Shown here: one piece after another, positions 35,180 to 45,416 of the stretch
Layout: each line of letters begins with the position of its first letter
Position numbering within the stretch: position 1 is the first letter of the stretch
DNA from: Caulobacter sp. 17J80-11
GTDB taxonomy: Bacteria; Pseudomonadota; Alphaproteobacteria; Caulobacterales; Caulobacteraceae
Length of the DNA: 64,000 nt
Assembly (NCBI RefSeq): GCF_014349105.1
Contig: NZ_JACSJI010000010.1
Span: 1-64,000, forward strand
Direction: 5' to 3'
Program-made: the position numbers and the translations under genes
Notes under the pieces: model-generated
What the model was told of the DNA's origin: nothing
What the model saw: the letters and a program-made list of their open reading frames with translations, nothing else
The model's database searches: none

Positions 35180-36337
35180 TCAGAACAACGCCCGCGCCCG
35201 GGCCAGCCGCTCGACCCCGGCGTCGAGGGTGGAGTCGACCTTGGCGAAGCACAGGCGCACGACGCTGGTCACCGGATCGCTCTCGTAAAAGGTCGACACC
35301 GGAATGGCGGCCACCCCGGCCTCCTTCACCGCGCGCAGGCAGAAGGTCCGGTCGTCGGCGCCGATCCCCGAAGCCGCCAGATCGATGTTCAGGAAGTAGG
35401 TGCCGCCGCTGTCCAGGACCGCGAAGCCCTCCGCCCGCAGGCCGGCGGCCAGCCGGTCGCGCGAACGCTGCAGGTCCTGCGGCATGCTCGCGAACCAGTC
35501 GTCGCAGTTTCCCAGTCCCCAGGCCACGGCGGCCTGCAGATTGGGCGCCGTGGTGAAGGTCAGGAACTGATGCGCCTTGGCGATGGCCGCGGTCAGCTCG
35601 GGCGCTGCGCAGACGAAGCCGACCTTCCAGCCGGTCAGGGCGAACATCTTGCCGGCCGAGCCGATCTTCACCGTCCGCTCGCGCATGCCCGGCAGGGCCA
35701 TCAGGGGCACGTGGCGGCGGCCGTCGAACACCACCTGCTCCCAGACCTCGTCGCAGATCGCGATCGCGTCGTGGGCGACGCAGAACTCGGTCAGCAGGGC
35801 CAGGTCCTCGTGCGGGAACACCACGCCGGCCGGATTGAGCGGATTGTTGAACACCACCAGCCGCGTGCGCGGCGTGAAGGCGGCGGCCAGGGCTTCGCGC
35901 CCGATGCGCCAGTCGGGCGGGGTCAGCCGCACCAGCCGCGCCACGCCTCCGGCGCGGCGAATCAAGGGCGCGTAGGCGTCGTAGAGCGGCTGGAACAGCA
36001 CCACCTCGTCGCCGGGCTCGATCAGGGCCAGGAAGCTCGCCGCCAGGGCTTCGGTGGCCCCGGAGGTGACCGTCACCTCGGTTTCCCAGTCGAGATCCAG
36101 CCCCTGGAAGCGGCGGTAATGCGCCGCGGCCGCCTGGCGCAGCTCGGGCAGGCCGCGCATGGGCGGGTACTGGTTCCAGCCGTCGATCACCAGCTCGGCC
36201 GCCTTGCGCCGGAGCGCCTCAGGGCCGGGCGTGTCGGGGAAGCCCTGGCCCAGGTTGATCGCGCCGGTCTCGCGCGCGAGGCCGGACATCACCTCGAAGA
36301 TGGTCGTGGGCAGGCCGGCGTAGACGGAATTGACCAT
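35180..36337 (-). CDS. Class I/II PLP-dependent aminotransferase
   Basis: A 385-residue fold-type I aminotransferase. The PLP lysine is in GSAGKMFALTGWKVGF; N and D ligands lie in FNNPLNPAG and ICDEVWEQVVF. The FEVMSGLARETGAINLGQGFPD opening is typical of the YbdL/kynurenine transaminase (methionine or glutamine-preferring) group. It lies 84 bases downstream of cpaA on the same strand but is metabolically unrelated, so it may have its own promoter. Confidence 0.92.
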   Translation of the reverse strand: MVNSVYAGLPTTIFEVMSGLARETGAINLGQGFPDTPGPEALRRKAAELVIDGWNQYPPMRGLPELRQAAAAHYRRFQGLDLDWETEVTVTSGATEALAASFLALIEPGDEVVLFQPLYDAYAPLIRRAGGVARLVRLTPPDWRIGREALAAAFTPRTRLVVFNNPLNPAGVVFPHEDLALLTEFCVAHDAIAICDEVWEQVVFDGRRHVPLMALPGMRERTVKIGSAGKMFALTGWKVGFVCAAPELTAAIAKAHQFLTFTTAPNLQAAVAWGLGNCDDWFASMPQDLQRSRDRLAAGLRAEGFAVLDSGGTYFLNIDLAASGIGADDRTFCLRAVKEAGVAAIPVSTFYESDPVTSVVRLCFAKVDSTLDAGVERLARARALF

Positions 36338-36421
36338 GGCTCTCTGCGGCGCAGGACGCGGCCGGGCGAAGCCGCGACCTTCCGGATCGCACAGGTGAGC
36401 CCGCTTGCGAAGCCCGCCGCG

Positions 36422-36913
36422 TCAGCCCGCCGCCGCGCGGCCGACGGCCTCCCACCACAGCCAGAACAGGCCGGCCGCGGCGATCGAGACGGCGTAGGGC
36501 ATCCGGGCCGGGGCGGCGGGTTCGGCCGCCGGGGCGCCGCCCGCCAGGGCGCCGGCGGCGCGCCAACGCGTCCAGGCCATCACCGCAAGCGCCTGCAGGC
36601 CGCCCGCCAGGCCCAGCGACAGGATGAAGGCGGGCAGGGTCGAGAGCGGCGCCCACAGGGCGGCGGCGGCCAGCAGCTTCACGTCGCCGCCGCCCAGGCC
36701 GTTGGCCATGTAGAGCCCCATGGCGAAGCCGCCGACCGCCAGCACGGAGGTGAAGCGGCTGGCCCACTCGCCGCCGGTCTCGGGCGTCGCCAGCACCAGG
36801 GCGCCCAGCGCCAGGATCGCGGGCAGGACGTTGGGAATGCGAAAGCTGCGCACGTCGGAGATCGCCGCGACGATCAGCACCGCGCCGAAGTACAGGCTCG
36901 CCCAGATCGACAT
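36422..36913 (-). CDS. cpaA: Prepilin peptidase CpaA/TadV
   Basis: A 163-residue A24-family aspartic membrane peptidase that cleaves Flp prepilins and TadE/F pseudopilins. Catalytic aspartates are Asp in SDVRSFRIPN near residue 20 and the GxGD-type motif in GLGGGDVKLLAAAALWAP; several transmembrane helices are evident. It is the last gene of the Tad operon, 13 bases after tadC, whereas in the classical C. crescentus locus (as I recall) cpaA follows pilA. Confidence 0.93.
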   Translation of the reverse strand: MSIWASLYFGAVLIVAAISDVRSFRIPNVLPAILALGALVLATPETGGEWASRFTSVLAVGGFAMGLYMANGLGGGDVKLLAAAALWAPLSTLPAFILSLGLAGGLQALAVMAWTRWRAAGALAGGAPAAEPAAPARMPYAVSIAAAGLFWLWWEAVGRAAAG

Positions 36914-36926
36914 GGGCCCCTCGCGC

Positions 36927-37856
36927 CTAGCTCATGGCCGGGAACAGCACCCGGACGAAGCGGATGACCACCGGCGTGAAGATCACGCCCATCAGACAGG
37001 GGAAGACGAAGAAGACCAGCGGGATCGCCATCTTCACCGGCAGCTCCGCGGCCTTGCGCTCCGCCTCCAGGAAGCGGTTGCGCCGCATCTCCTCGGCGAA
37101 GACCCGCAGCGTCTGGCCCAGGCTCGCGCCGAGTGCTTCGGACTGGTTCAGCATGGTGACCAGGTTGCGCAGCTCGTCCAGCGGCGCGCGTTCGGCCAGG
37201 CGGCTCATCGCGTCGGCCCGGCTGGAGCCGGCCTGCATCTGGCGCAGGGTGATCTCCAGCTCGGAGGCCAGCACCGGATGCATTTCCACGAACTCGCGCG
37301 AGACGCGCTGAATGGAGGCCGTCACCGTGGAGCCCGCCTCGACGCAGACCACCATCAGGTCGACCGCGTCCGGCAGGCCCAGCCTGATGCCCAGACGCCG
37401 CTCGCCGATGCGGTGGGCGAGGATCAGGTTGGGCAGGAACAGGCCCGCATTGGCCGCGCCGACGACGACGAGCAGCGCGATCAGGGCGCCGGCCGGCTTG
37501 AACACCGCCACCGCGACGACCGCGCCGACACCGAAGAGCAGCGCCGAGAGCACGCGCAGGGCGAAGAAGATCTCCACGGCGCGATCGGCGTAGATGCCCG
37601 CCTGGACCAGGCGGGCGCGAAGCACGCCGCGCTTTTCGCCGTCGACCGCGCCCTTGCCGAGGCGGTCGCCGAGCTTCTCGAGCGCGCGCGTCACCTGCGG
37701 CGTCAGCGAGGCGCGCGTCGTGGGCGTCCCCGCCCCCGGCGCCAGCGCCGCGAGCCGCGAGGCGAACAGGCGGTCGCCGAACACGATGACGGCGACCCCG
37801 ATCGCGAGGGCCAGCACCGCCAGGCCCGCCATGGTGAAGATGATGGCTAGTCCCAT
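36927..37856 (-). CDS. tadC: Tad pilus inner-membrane protein TadC
   Basis: A 309-residue T2SSF-domain membrane protein of the Tad platform. N-terminal helix (AIIFTMAGLAVLALAIGVAV), a central T2SSF region (GIRLGLPDAVDLMVVCVEAG, then RALDELRNL-type helical segment) and C-terminal helices (PVKMAIPLVFFVFPCLMGV) match TadC/CpaH. It works with TadB and the CpaF ATPase to assemble the pilus. Confidence 0.93.
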   Translation of the reverse strand: MGLAIIFTMAGLAVLALAIGVAVIVFGDRLFASRLAALAPGAGTPTTRASLTPQVTRALEKLGDRLGKGAVDGEKRGVLRARLVQAGIYADRAVEIFFALRVLSALLFGVGAVVAVAVFKPAGALIALLVVVGAANAGLFLPNLILAHRIGERRLGIRLGLPDAVDLMVVCVEAGSTVTASIQRVSREFVEMHPVLASELEITLRQMQAGSSRADAMSRLAERAPLDELRNLVTMLNQSEALGASLGQTLRVFAEEMRRNRFLEAERKAAELPVKMAIPLVFFVFPCLMGVIFTPVVIRFVRVLFPAMS

Positions 37857-37871
37857 GTCCCCCTCCCCGCT

Positions 37872-38831
37872 TCAAATCTTGAAATTGACCATCCGCCAGA
37901 TCGTCAGGGCGCCGATCACCAGGAGGATCGGCGGCCCCGACATCAGCGGCAGGAACAGGGGATCGGACGCGACCTCGACGTAGTAGGCGGGACGCATCAC
38001 CAGGATGCCCCCGACCACGACCGCCGGCAGGGCGGTGATGATATAAAAGGACAGGCGCCCCTCGGCGGTGATGGCGTGCACCTTGCGCCGGAGCTGCGCC
38101 TTTTCGCGCACGACCTCGCTGAGCTTCAGGAAGACCTCGGCCAGGTTGCCGCCGGTCTCGCGGGTCACCTGCAGCGAGGCGACGAACATCCGCAACTCGG
38201 GGGACGGCGCGCGCTGAAGCAGGTTTCCAAGCGCCTCGTCGCGGTCGAGGCCATAGGTCATCTCGTCGATCACCAAGCCGAATTCGGTGCCGATCGGGTC
38301 CGGCATCTGCTTGGCCACCACCGCCAGCGCCGAAGGGACCGGGTGCCCGGCCTGCAGGCTGCGGGCGATCAGGTCGACGGCCTGGGGCATCTGCTCCAGG
38401 AACCGCGCCCGGCGCCGGGCGGCCATGAACGAAAGCGCGGCCAGAGGCCCGAGCCCGGCCGCGCCGGCGGCCATGAGGACAGCAAAGACCGGTCTCCAGC
38501 CTGACGACGTCAACAGCAGGAAGAGGCCCGTAAACCCGCCCAGCACGATCAGGCCGAACTGGGCCGAGGAGATCGGCGCGCGGGCCGCCCAGAGCGCCTG
38601 GCGCAGCCAAGGCAGGCGCGCATCCAGCGCGGCGGCCACCCGTCCGCCCTGGCTGCGGGCGATCAGCTTAAGGCCGGCCTGTTCGTCGCCGCTCTTGCGC
38701 GCGAGCGCCAGACGACGGTTCACGTCGCGATTTTCGCCCGACAGGCCGCGGACGGCGAGCCAGACGCCCTCGACCGTGAGCACCACGGCGATGAACACCG
38801 CGGCGTAGACCAGGTAGGTTACAGCGCCCAT
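37872..38831 (-). CDS. tadB: Tad pilus inner-membrane protein TadB
   Basis: A 319-residue T2SSF-domain membrane protein (TadB/CpaG). It shows an N-terminal helix, a second pair of helices (FGLIVLGGFTGLFLLL and VLMAAGAAGLGPLAAL), the T2SSF motif QMPQAVDLIARSLQAGHPVP and two C-terminal helices. It partners TadC, with which it shares an overall plan. Ten bases after cpaF. Confidence 0.93.
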   Translation of the reverse strand: MGAVTYLVYAAVFIAVVLTVEGVWLAVRGLSGENRDVNRRLALARKSGDEQAGLKLIARSQGGRVAAALDARLPWLRQALWAARAPISSAQFGLIVLGGFTGLFLLLTSSGWRPVFAVLMAAGAAGLGPLAALSFMAARRRARFLEQMPQAVDLIARSLQAGHPVPSALAVVAKQMPDPIGTEFGLVIDEMTYGLDRDEALGNLLQRAPSPELRMFVASLQVTRETGGNLAEVFLKLSEVVREKAQLRRKVHAITAEGRLSFYIITALPAVVVGGILVMRPAYYVEVASDPLFLPLMSGPPILLVIGALTIWRMVNFKI

Positions 38832-38841
38832 GACGGCCCCC

Positions 38842-40199
<1,358 letters not shown>

Positions 40200-40203
<4 letters not shown>

Positions 40204-41402
40204 GCGGGGGCTCCGGCGAGGGTACGGACGTCGGAAGATTCGGCGGCGAAGGCCTCGTCCCGCGGCCCGGCCTCGCCGAGCTTCAGCTCGACCTTGCGCG
40301 CGACGGTGCGCAACTCGCGGCTCAGCCGTGTGTTGGGGAAGGCGTCGACCACCGGCCGGCCGCGATCGGCGGCCCGGCCCGCGGCGGCGTCGAGGCTGAG
40401 CGCGGCGTCCACCGGCCGCCCCAGGGACTTGCCGATCCGGTCGGAGCGCTCGATGGCTTCCAGCGGGCCGGCGCAGCCGTTCAGGACGAACACGACCGGG
40501 GTGTCCAGTCGCGCCTCCTCGCACGCGTCGAGCACGCGACGGGCCCTGAGCGCGCCGCTCACGGTCGGGCGGGCGACGAGCACGACGGCGTCGGCCCGGC
40601 GCAGGACCGGCAGGGTCCAGTCGCTCCAGACCGTCGGCAGATCGACGACCGTCACGTCGTGCGACGCCGTCGCGTGATGCAGGACGGTCTCGGCGAAGCC
40701 GCCGTCCAGCACGCCCGACGGCACGATGGTCGGCGGGGCGGCCAGCACCTTCAGCCCGCTGGCGTGCGGCGTCAGCACGCCGTCCAGGAAGCGGCCGTCG
40801 AACCGGTCGCGGGCGCGCAGGATGTCGACCAGGGTGCTGCGCGGCTGCAGGTCGAGCGCGGCGGCGGCGTCGCCGAACTGCAGGTCGAAGTCCAGCAGGG
40901 CCGCGCTCTTCGACGCCGCCCCCTTGCTGTGCCCCCCGCCTTGCAGGAGGACCGCGAGATTGACCGCGACCAGGGTCGCGCCGACGCCGCCGCCGGCCTT
41001 GACCACGGCGATCAGGGAGCCGCCGCCTGCGCTCGTTTCGCCCTTGAACAGGTCGGCCAGGCTCGCGGCGAAGGCGTCGGCGCTGAAGGGAGCGGTGACG
41101 ACGTCCGTAGCGCCGGCCCGAAACAGCCGCCGCACGGTCTCGCTGTTGGCCGCCCGCGCCGCGGCGACGATCCTGCACTCCGGAAGGGCGCGGACGAACG
41201 CCTGGAAGTGTTCGATGGCTCCGGTCCGGGCGGCGTCGACCTCCAGCACCAGCACGCCGGGGGCGGAGTCGGCCAGGGCCTGGGCCGGGCGCATCGGGCC
41301 GACCTCCACGTCCACCCCGGAGACGCCGAGGCGCGCTTCACGCAACGCGCCGACCAGATCCTCGCCGGCGGCGAGGGCCAAAACTTTGCGCCGGTCGCTC
41401 AT
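40200..41402 (-). CDS. cpaE: Tad pilus localisation protein CpaE (TadZ-like)
   Basis: A 400-residue protein with an N-terminal receiver-like domain (~1-130, lacking a clear phospho-acceptor set) and a ParA/MinD-like C-domain. The deviant Walker A AGGGVGATLVAVNLAV lacks the usual lysine before Thr, as in CpaE/TadZ proteins that bind the cell pole and recruit the pilus machine. ALLDFDLQFGDAAAALDL is also typical. ATG 41402 overlaps the stop of the TadE-like gene. Confidence 0.92.
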
Positions 41403-41995
41403 CCCAACCCGCCTTCTTGCTGATCTTCGGCCACGCTGGTCGCGTCGAACCCGGGCATGGCGATCGGGCCGATGCCCAGGAGCTTGTCCATGGCGACGAA
41501 GTTGTAGGTGACGTTGACCAGACGCACGGTGACGTTCGGCACGGGCCGCCCGCGCCCGACGAAGCCGAAGTTCGAACCGCTCAGTTCGACCTGGATGTTC
41601 TCCGCCTGAACGAAGGGGGCGATGGCGCGCACGCGGGCGACGACCTGATCCATCATCGCCTGCTGGCAGGTGGCGCCCGCCCCCGACCCGGCGCATTTGC
41701 CCGACCAGGTCCCCTTCCAGCCGGTCGCGCCGGCCACGTTGGAGCAGAGCGTGCCGGCCGCCGCGGAGGTGGTCACGAAGCAGTCGCGGTCGGAGGCGAA
41801 GGTCACCACCGGGCCGCGGGTGGCGACGAAGCGCGCGGCCTCCGCCGTGGCCTTCTCGGCGGCGTTGTACTGCCAGAGCGCCTGGCCGAACTCCAGCAGG
41901 CCGAAGGTCAGCACCAGCATGAGCGGGAAGACCAGCGCCGCTTCGACCATGGTCGCGCCCGCCGTGTCCTTCCAGAGGTCGCGCAGCCGGCTCAT
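41399..41995 (-). CDS. TadE-like pseudopilin 1
   Basis: A 198-residue TadE-family protein: short basic leader, DTAGATMVEAALVFPLMLVL (prepilin-type site with Glu at +5) and one helix, followed by a cysteine-containing periplasmic domain (CFVTTSAAAGTLCSNV, CAGSGAGATCQQ). Minor pseudopilins of this kind are needed for Flp pilus biogenesis. ATGA overlaps on both sides show tight coupling. Confidence 0.9.
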   Translation of the reverse strand: MSRLRDLWKDTAGATMVEAALVFPLMLVLTFGLLEFGQALWQYNAAEKATAEAARFVATRGPVVTFASDRDCFVTTSAAAGTLCSNVAGATGWKGTWSGKCAGSGAGATCQQAMMDQVVARVRAIAPFVQAENIQVELSGSNFGFVGRGRPVPNVTVRLVNVTYNFVAMDKLLGIGPIAMPGFDATSVAEDQQEGGLG

Positions 41996-42426
41996 GACCC
42001 GATCACCAGTTGCTGGTGGGTGACCGTCAGCGTCGGCGCGCTCACGCCGATGACGGTGAGCAGTCCGATGTCCTGGTAGAGGCGGCTGGCGGTGACGGTG
42101 ACCACCGCCTTGCCGCGCGCGCCGCCCAGGTCGCAGTTCACGGCGCTGACCGAGGCGGGCACCGAGGTCGGGTTCGGCCATGTGGCCAAGGCCGCCTGAT
42201 AGGCGGCGACCGAGCAGGCCGACGTCGAGGTGCGCGACAGGTAGCGGGCGGCGTCGCGCACTCCCTTCTCCATCACGTGGTACTGACGGAAGGCCAGGCC
42301 GAACTCGGCGAGCCCGCACATCAGGCTGATCAGCAGGGGGGCCACCAGGGTGAATTCCACCAGGGAGGCGCCGCTGCGGTCGGCCGCGAGTCTGCGCAGA
42401 CGGGCGAAGGGGTGCATGGCGCTCAC
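41992..42426 (-). CDS. TadE-like pseudopilin 2
   Basis: A 144-residue TadE-family protein with DRSGASLVEFTLVAPLLISL at the N-terminus, one transmembrane helix and two cysteines in the periplasmic part. I chose the GTG at 42426: GGAG lies eight bases ahead and it gives a GTGA overlap with the TadG stop. ATG at 42417 is the alternative. Confidence 0.9.
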   Translation of the reverse strand: MSAMHPFARLRRLAADRSGASLVEFTLVAPLLISLMCGLAEFGLAFRQYHVMEKGVRDAARYLSRTSTSACSVAAYQAALATWPNPTSVPASVSAVNCDLGGARGKAVVTVTASRLYQDIGLLTVIGVSAPTLTVTHQQLVIGS

Positions 42427-43592
42427 CGGTAAAGCTCCACGTTCTGGTGCTGGACGCCGTCGTCCGCGCCCGGTTTGACCATCCGCACGATCTCGACGTA
42501 GGCCGACTTGCTCGTGTCCTTTTGCAGCAGCAGGCCTTCGACATAGACGACGGGCGGCGCGTACTGATTGCCGGAGACCGGACAGTTGAGGATGGCGAAG
42601 TACAGGACCCGCCTGTCCGCCGCGCCCTTGTTGTCCCAGCCCTTGGGATGCACGGTCTTTTCGTAGTCGTACATGTACTTGCGGGTGTACGGCCGCTGGG
42701 TGGACGCCGTGCACCAGGCCGGGGCCCCGCCGGTGTGGTTGTCCTGCCAGTATTTCTGACAGTCCCAGCTTCCCTGGGCGTCGAGGTCCAGCGGGTATTC
42801 CGCCTGGTTCATGTCCGCGTCGAAGCGGTCCTTGGTCCCCTTCTCCACCGGGCCGGTCTTCTGGCCGGGCATGGTGTGGACGTCGTCCTCCGGATCCACG
42901 CAGGTGTTCGCGCCGGAGGCCAGCTGATCGCGGAAGCAGTTCGCGCTGTTCGAACTGCAGCCTGCGATCTCCAGCAGGCCGAACGAGCCCTGCGCAAGCT
43001 TCTCCCAGAAGTCGAACTCCCGGCCCTCGAGGGTGGCGGCGAAGGCCGCGTCGTCGAGGTTCGCGACCGGATTGCACAGGTACATCGGCGTGACGCGGCA
43101 CATGGACGTGCTGAAGCCGGCGACCGCCTTGGTCTGCAGGGTCGTGGTCGGCCCCGCGCCGACGACCCGCAGGAAGGTGTTGGAATGGGTCAGCGACTCG
43201 GTGGTGACCTCGACGTATTTCGCCGCCGTGCCTTCGTTGGCTGCGGTGATCGGGTCGGAATCGCTGGCCGGGAGGCTGGTCAGGCAGCGGACGTTGCTGA
43301 TCTGCACCTTGCCGTCGGCGGCGGCGCCGCTCCCGAAGCGCTGCTTGTTGCTGACCAGCGCCGCCGCCTTGGCGTTGGCGCAGCCCTGATCCGTCCCGTC
43401 CAGCTGGTCGGCCGCGGCCAGGGCGGCGGCGTCGGCCGCCGCCTGGGCTTCGGTGTGGGTGATCATGAAACGGGAACCGTCGAGGGCCAGGCCCACCATG
43501 CCGATCAGGACGGACCCGATCAGCGCGGTGTAGACCGCGACATTGCCGTTCCGGTCGCGAACCAGCTTCGACAGCGAGCGGCGTCCGGTCAT
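42423..43592 (-). CDS. TadG-like pilus-associated protein
   Basis: A 389-residue protein with the N-terminal Tad helix (RNGNVAVYTALIGSVLIGMV) followed by AADAAALAAADQLDG, the mark of TadG/Flp-pilus assembly proteins, and a large periplasmic part with many cysteines (~10). It lacks a von Willebrand A domain motif (DxSxS), unlike some TadG proteins. ATG at 43592 follows GGAG; four bases separate it from the upstream lipoprotein gene. Confidence 0.88.
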   Translation of the reverse strand: MTGRRSLSKLVRDRNGNVAVYTALIGSVLIGMVGLALDGSRFMITHTEAQAAADAAALAAADQLDGTDQGCANAKAAALVSNKQRFGSGAAADGKVQISNVRCLTSLPASDSDPITAANEGTAAKYVEVTTESLTHSNTFLRVVGAGPTTTLQTKAVAGFSTSMCRVTPMYLCNPVANLDDAAFAATLEGREFDFWEKLAQGSFGLLEIAGCSSNSANCFRDQLASGANTCVDPEDDVHTMPGQKTGPVEKGTKDRFDADMNQAEYPLDLDAQGSWDCQKYWQDNHTGGAPAWCTASTQRPYTRKYMYDYEKTVHPKGWDNKGAADRRVLYFAILNCPVSGNQYAPPVVYVEGLLLQKDTSKSAYVEIVRMVKPGADDGVQHQNVELYR

Positions 43593-43596
43593 GACG

Positions 43597-43905
43597 TCAC
43601 TCCGGGGCGCCGCCCGAACCGCCACCGCCGTACCCGCCTCCGGGCAGGCCGAGGGTGGAGGTCGAGTAGACCTCGACGGGCCGGGTCTTGCCGGTCTTGT
43701 ACCGTTCGACCGCGGCGGCCGCGACCTGGCCCGAGGTTTCGGGCGGGAGGTCGGAGACCGCGACCTGGACGGCCTGGGCCTGCACGGAGGCGAGGCCTTC
43801 GCCGAAGGCCGGCGACTGGGGCCCGTCGATCGAGCTGACGCAGGCCGAGAGCGCGGCGGCCGCGAGCGCCAGGGCGGCGGTGGTGCTCAGTTGAGAGATC
43901 CTCAT
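43597..43905 (-). CDS. Small Tad-locus lipoprotein, unknown
   Basis: A 102-residue lipoprotein: signal peptide ending LAAAALSAC (lipobox), a helical part, then a conserved-looking KTGKTRPVEVYSTSTLGLP and a glycine-rich tail. It sits between cpaC and the TadG-like gene, where CpaD (a ~200-residue secretin-associated lipoprotein) is usual, but it is half the length and shows no CpaD motif I recognise. It may substitute for CpaD or act as a secretin pilotin (inference). Confidence 0.78.
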   Translation of the reverse strand: MRISQLSTTAALALAAAALSACVSSIDGPQSPAFGEGLASVQAQAVQVAVSDLPPETSGQVAAAAVERYKTGKTRPVEVYSTSTLGLPGGGYGGGGSGGAPE

Positions 43906-43918
43906 CGCGCGTCGCTCC

Positions 43919-45322
43919 TTATTTGGTCCCGCCGACCGGCGCGGCGGCCGGGGCGGCGGCGGTCTTCTCCAGGACGCCGCCGCCGAACAGTTCGAGTTCG
44001 TTGGGCGCCTTGAAGCGGTCGGTGGGCAGGACGAAGTCTTCGCGGCCGGTGGGCTCGGCGATGTGCACGGTGACCACGATCACCACCTCGGTCTCGTTGT
44101 TCTGGTACGAGGTGCTGCGGAACAGCGCGCCGAGGATGGGCACCGAGGCGGCCCCGGGCACCCCGCGCAGGGAGTCGGTGAAGTCGCGCCGGATCAGGCC
44201 GGCGATGGCGAAGCTCTGGCCGTCGCGCAGCTCGACCGTGGTCTTGGCCCGGCGGGTGGTGAGGCCCGGGACCCGGAAGCCCTGGATGACCACCGAGTTC
44301 TCGCGGTCGATGGCGCTGACCTCCGGCGCGACGGCCAGGTTGATGGTGTCGCCGTAGACCGTGGGGGTGAAGCCGACGCTGACCCCGAACTGCTTGTATT
44401 CGATGGTGGTGACGAAGCCGGCCCCCGACTGGGTCTGGGCCACCGGGATCGGGAATTCGCCGCCGGCGAAGAACAGCGCGGTCTCGCCCGAGAGCGCGAC
44501 CAGGGTCGGTTCGGCCAGGGTGGTGGCCACGCCGCGGCGCTCCAGGGCATCGAACAGGGCCTGGATGGTGACGTCGCCGACCTCGGCGCGGCCGAGCACG
44601 GACAGGAAGGCTTCGGGGTTCAGCGTCCCGGGCTGCAGCACCAGGGCGCCGGTGTTGTCCCAGAGCGCGCTGATGGTGTCGACGCCGAGTTGCTTGAGCG
44701 CCGTGCGCTGGACCTCGGCCACCTTGACCGACAGCAGCACCTGCTCGGCCCCCCGCACGGAGGTCAGGTTGACCACCCGGTCGGGGGCGTAGCGCTCGGC
44801 CAGGGCCTGCGCGCGCGCCGCCGCCACGCCGGACGACAGCGACCCGGTCAGGATCACCCCGTCGCCGTGCACGGTGGCCTCGACGTGCTCGCCCGGCATC
44901 ACCGCGTTGAGCGCCCGCTGCAGGCCGGCGACGTCGTAGCCGACCCGCAGGTCCATGGTCGCCATCGGCGCGGACGGCTTGTTGCGGGCCATGACCGTCA
45001 GGTTGGTCGCGCCCTGCTTCTTGGCCAGCACGTAGATCGAGCGGTCGCTGAGCGGGATGACGTCGCCGACCGTGGGATCGCCCAGCATCACCCGGCCCAC
45101 CGGCGCGGGAAACCGCAGCACCCGCGAGCCGCCGACCGGCAGGCTCAGCTGGCCGGCGTAGCCGGAGGCGTCGGCGACGACATCGCGCACCGGCGCGTCG
45201 GCCGACGGCGCCGCGGCCTGGGCGCTGGCGGCGGTCGCCGCCAGGCCGACGGCGAGGCCCGCGGCCGCCGCCGCCAGGGTCCGCCTCATCCAGATGGTCC
45301 AGTTTCGACCGCTCAGTTCCAT
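43919..45322 (-). CDS. cpaC: Tad pilus outer-membrane secretin CpaC/RcpA
   Basis: A 467-residue secretin. A signal peptide (LAAAAAGLAVGLAATAASAQA) precedes an N-domain with SDRSIYVLAKKQGATNLTVM, a BON-like segment (VEATVHGDGVILTGSLS) and the C-terminal secretin domain (VEVSAIDRENSV-like core; GLTTRRAKTTVELRDGQSFA). It forms the outer-membrane pore of the Flp pilus. The ATG at 45322 follows AAGGGAC; a Met at 45289 is possible. A 94-base gap separates it from cpaB. Confidence 0.94.
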   Translation of the reverse strand: MELSGRNWTIWMRRTLAAAAAGLAVGLAATAASAQAAAPSADAPVRDVVADASGYAGQLSLPVGGSRVLRFPAPVGRVMLGDPTVGDVIPLSDRSIYVLAKKQGATNLTVMARNKPSAPMATMDLRVGYDVAGLQRALNAVMPGEHVEATVHGDGVILTGSLSSGVAAARAQALAERYAPDRVVNLTSVRGAEQVLLSVKVAEVQRTALKQLGVDTISALWDNTGALVLQPGTLNPEAFLSVLGRAEVGDVTIQALFDALERRGVATTLAEPTLVALSGETALFFAGGEFPIPVAQTQSGAGFVTTIEYKQFGVSVGFTPTVYGDTINLAVAPEVSAIDRENSVVIQGFRVPGLTTRRAKTTVELRDGQSFAIAGLIRRDFTDSLRGVPGAASVPILGALFRSTSYQNNETEVVIVVTVHIAEPTGREDFVLPTDRFKAPNELELFGGGVLEKTAAAPAAAPVGGTK

Positions 45323-45416
45323 GTCCCTTCAAGGATCCGTCTGACGGACCCCTCCCCCTTGGTGTCGACCTCGAGCTCGATTACGTGGGCGCGCGCCCGT
45401 CGCGTCACTTGGCGCG

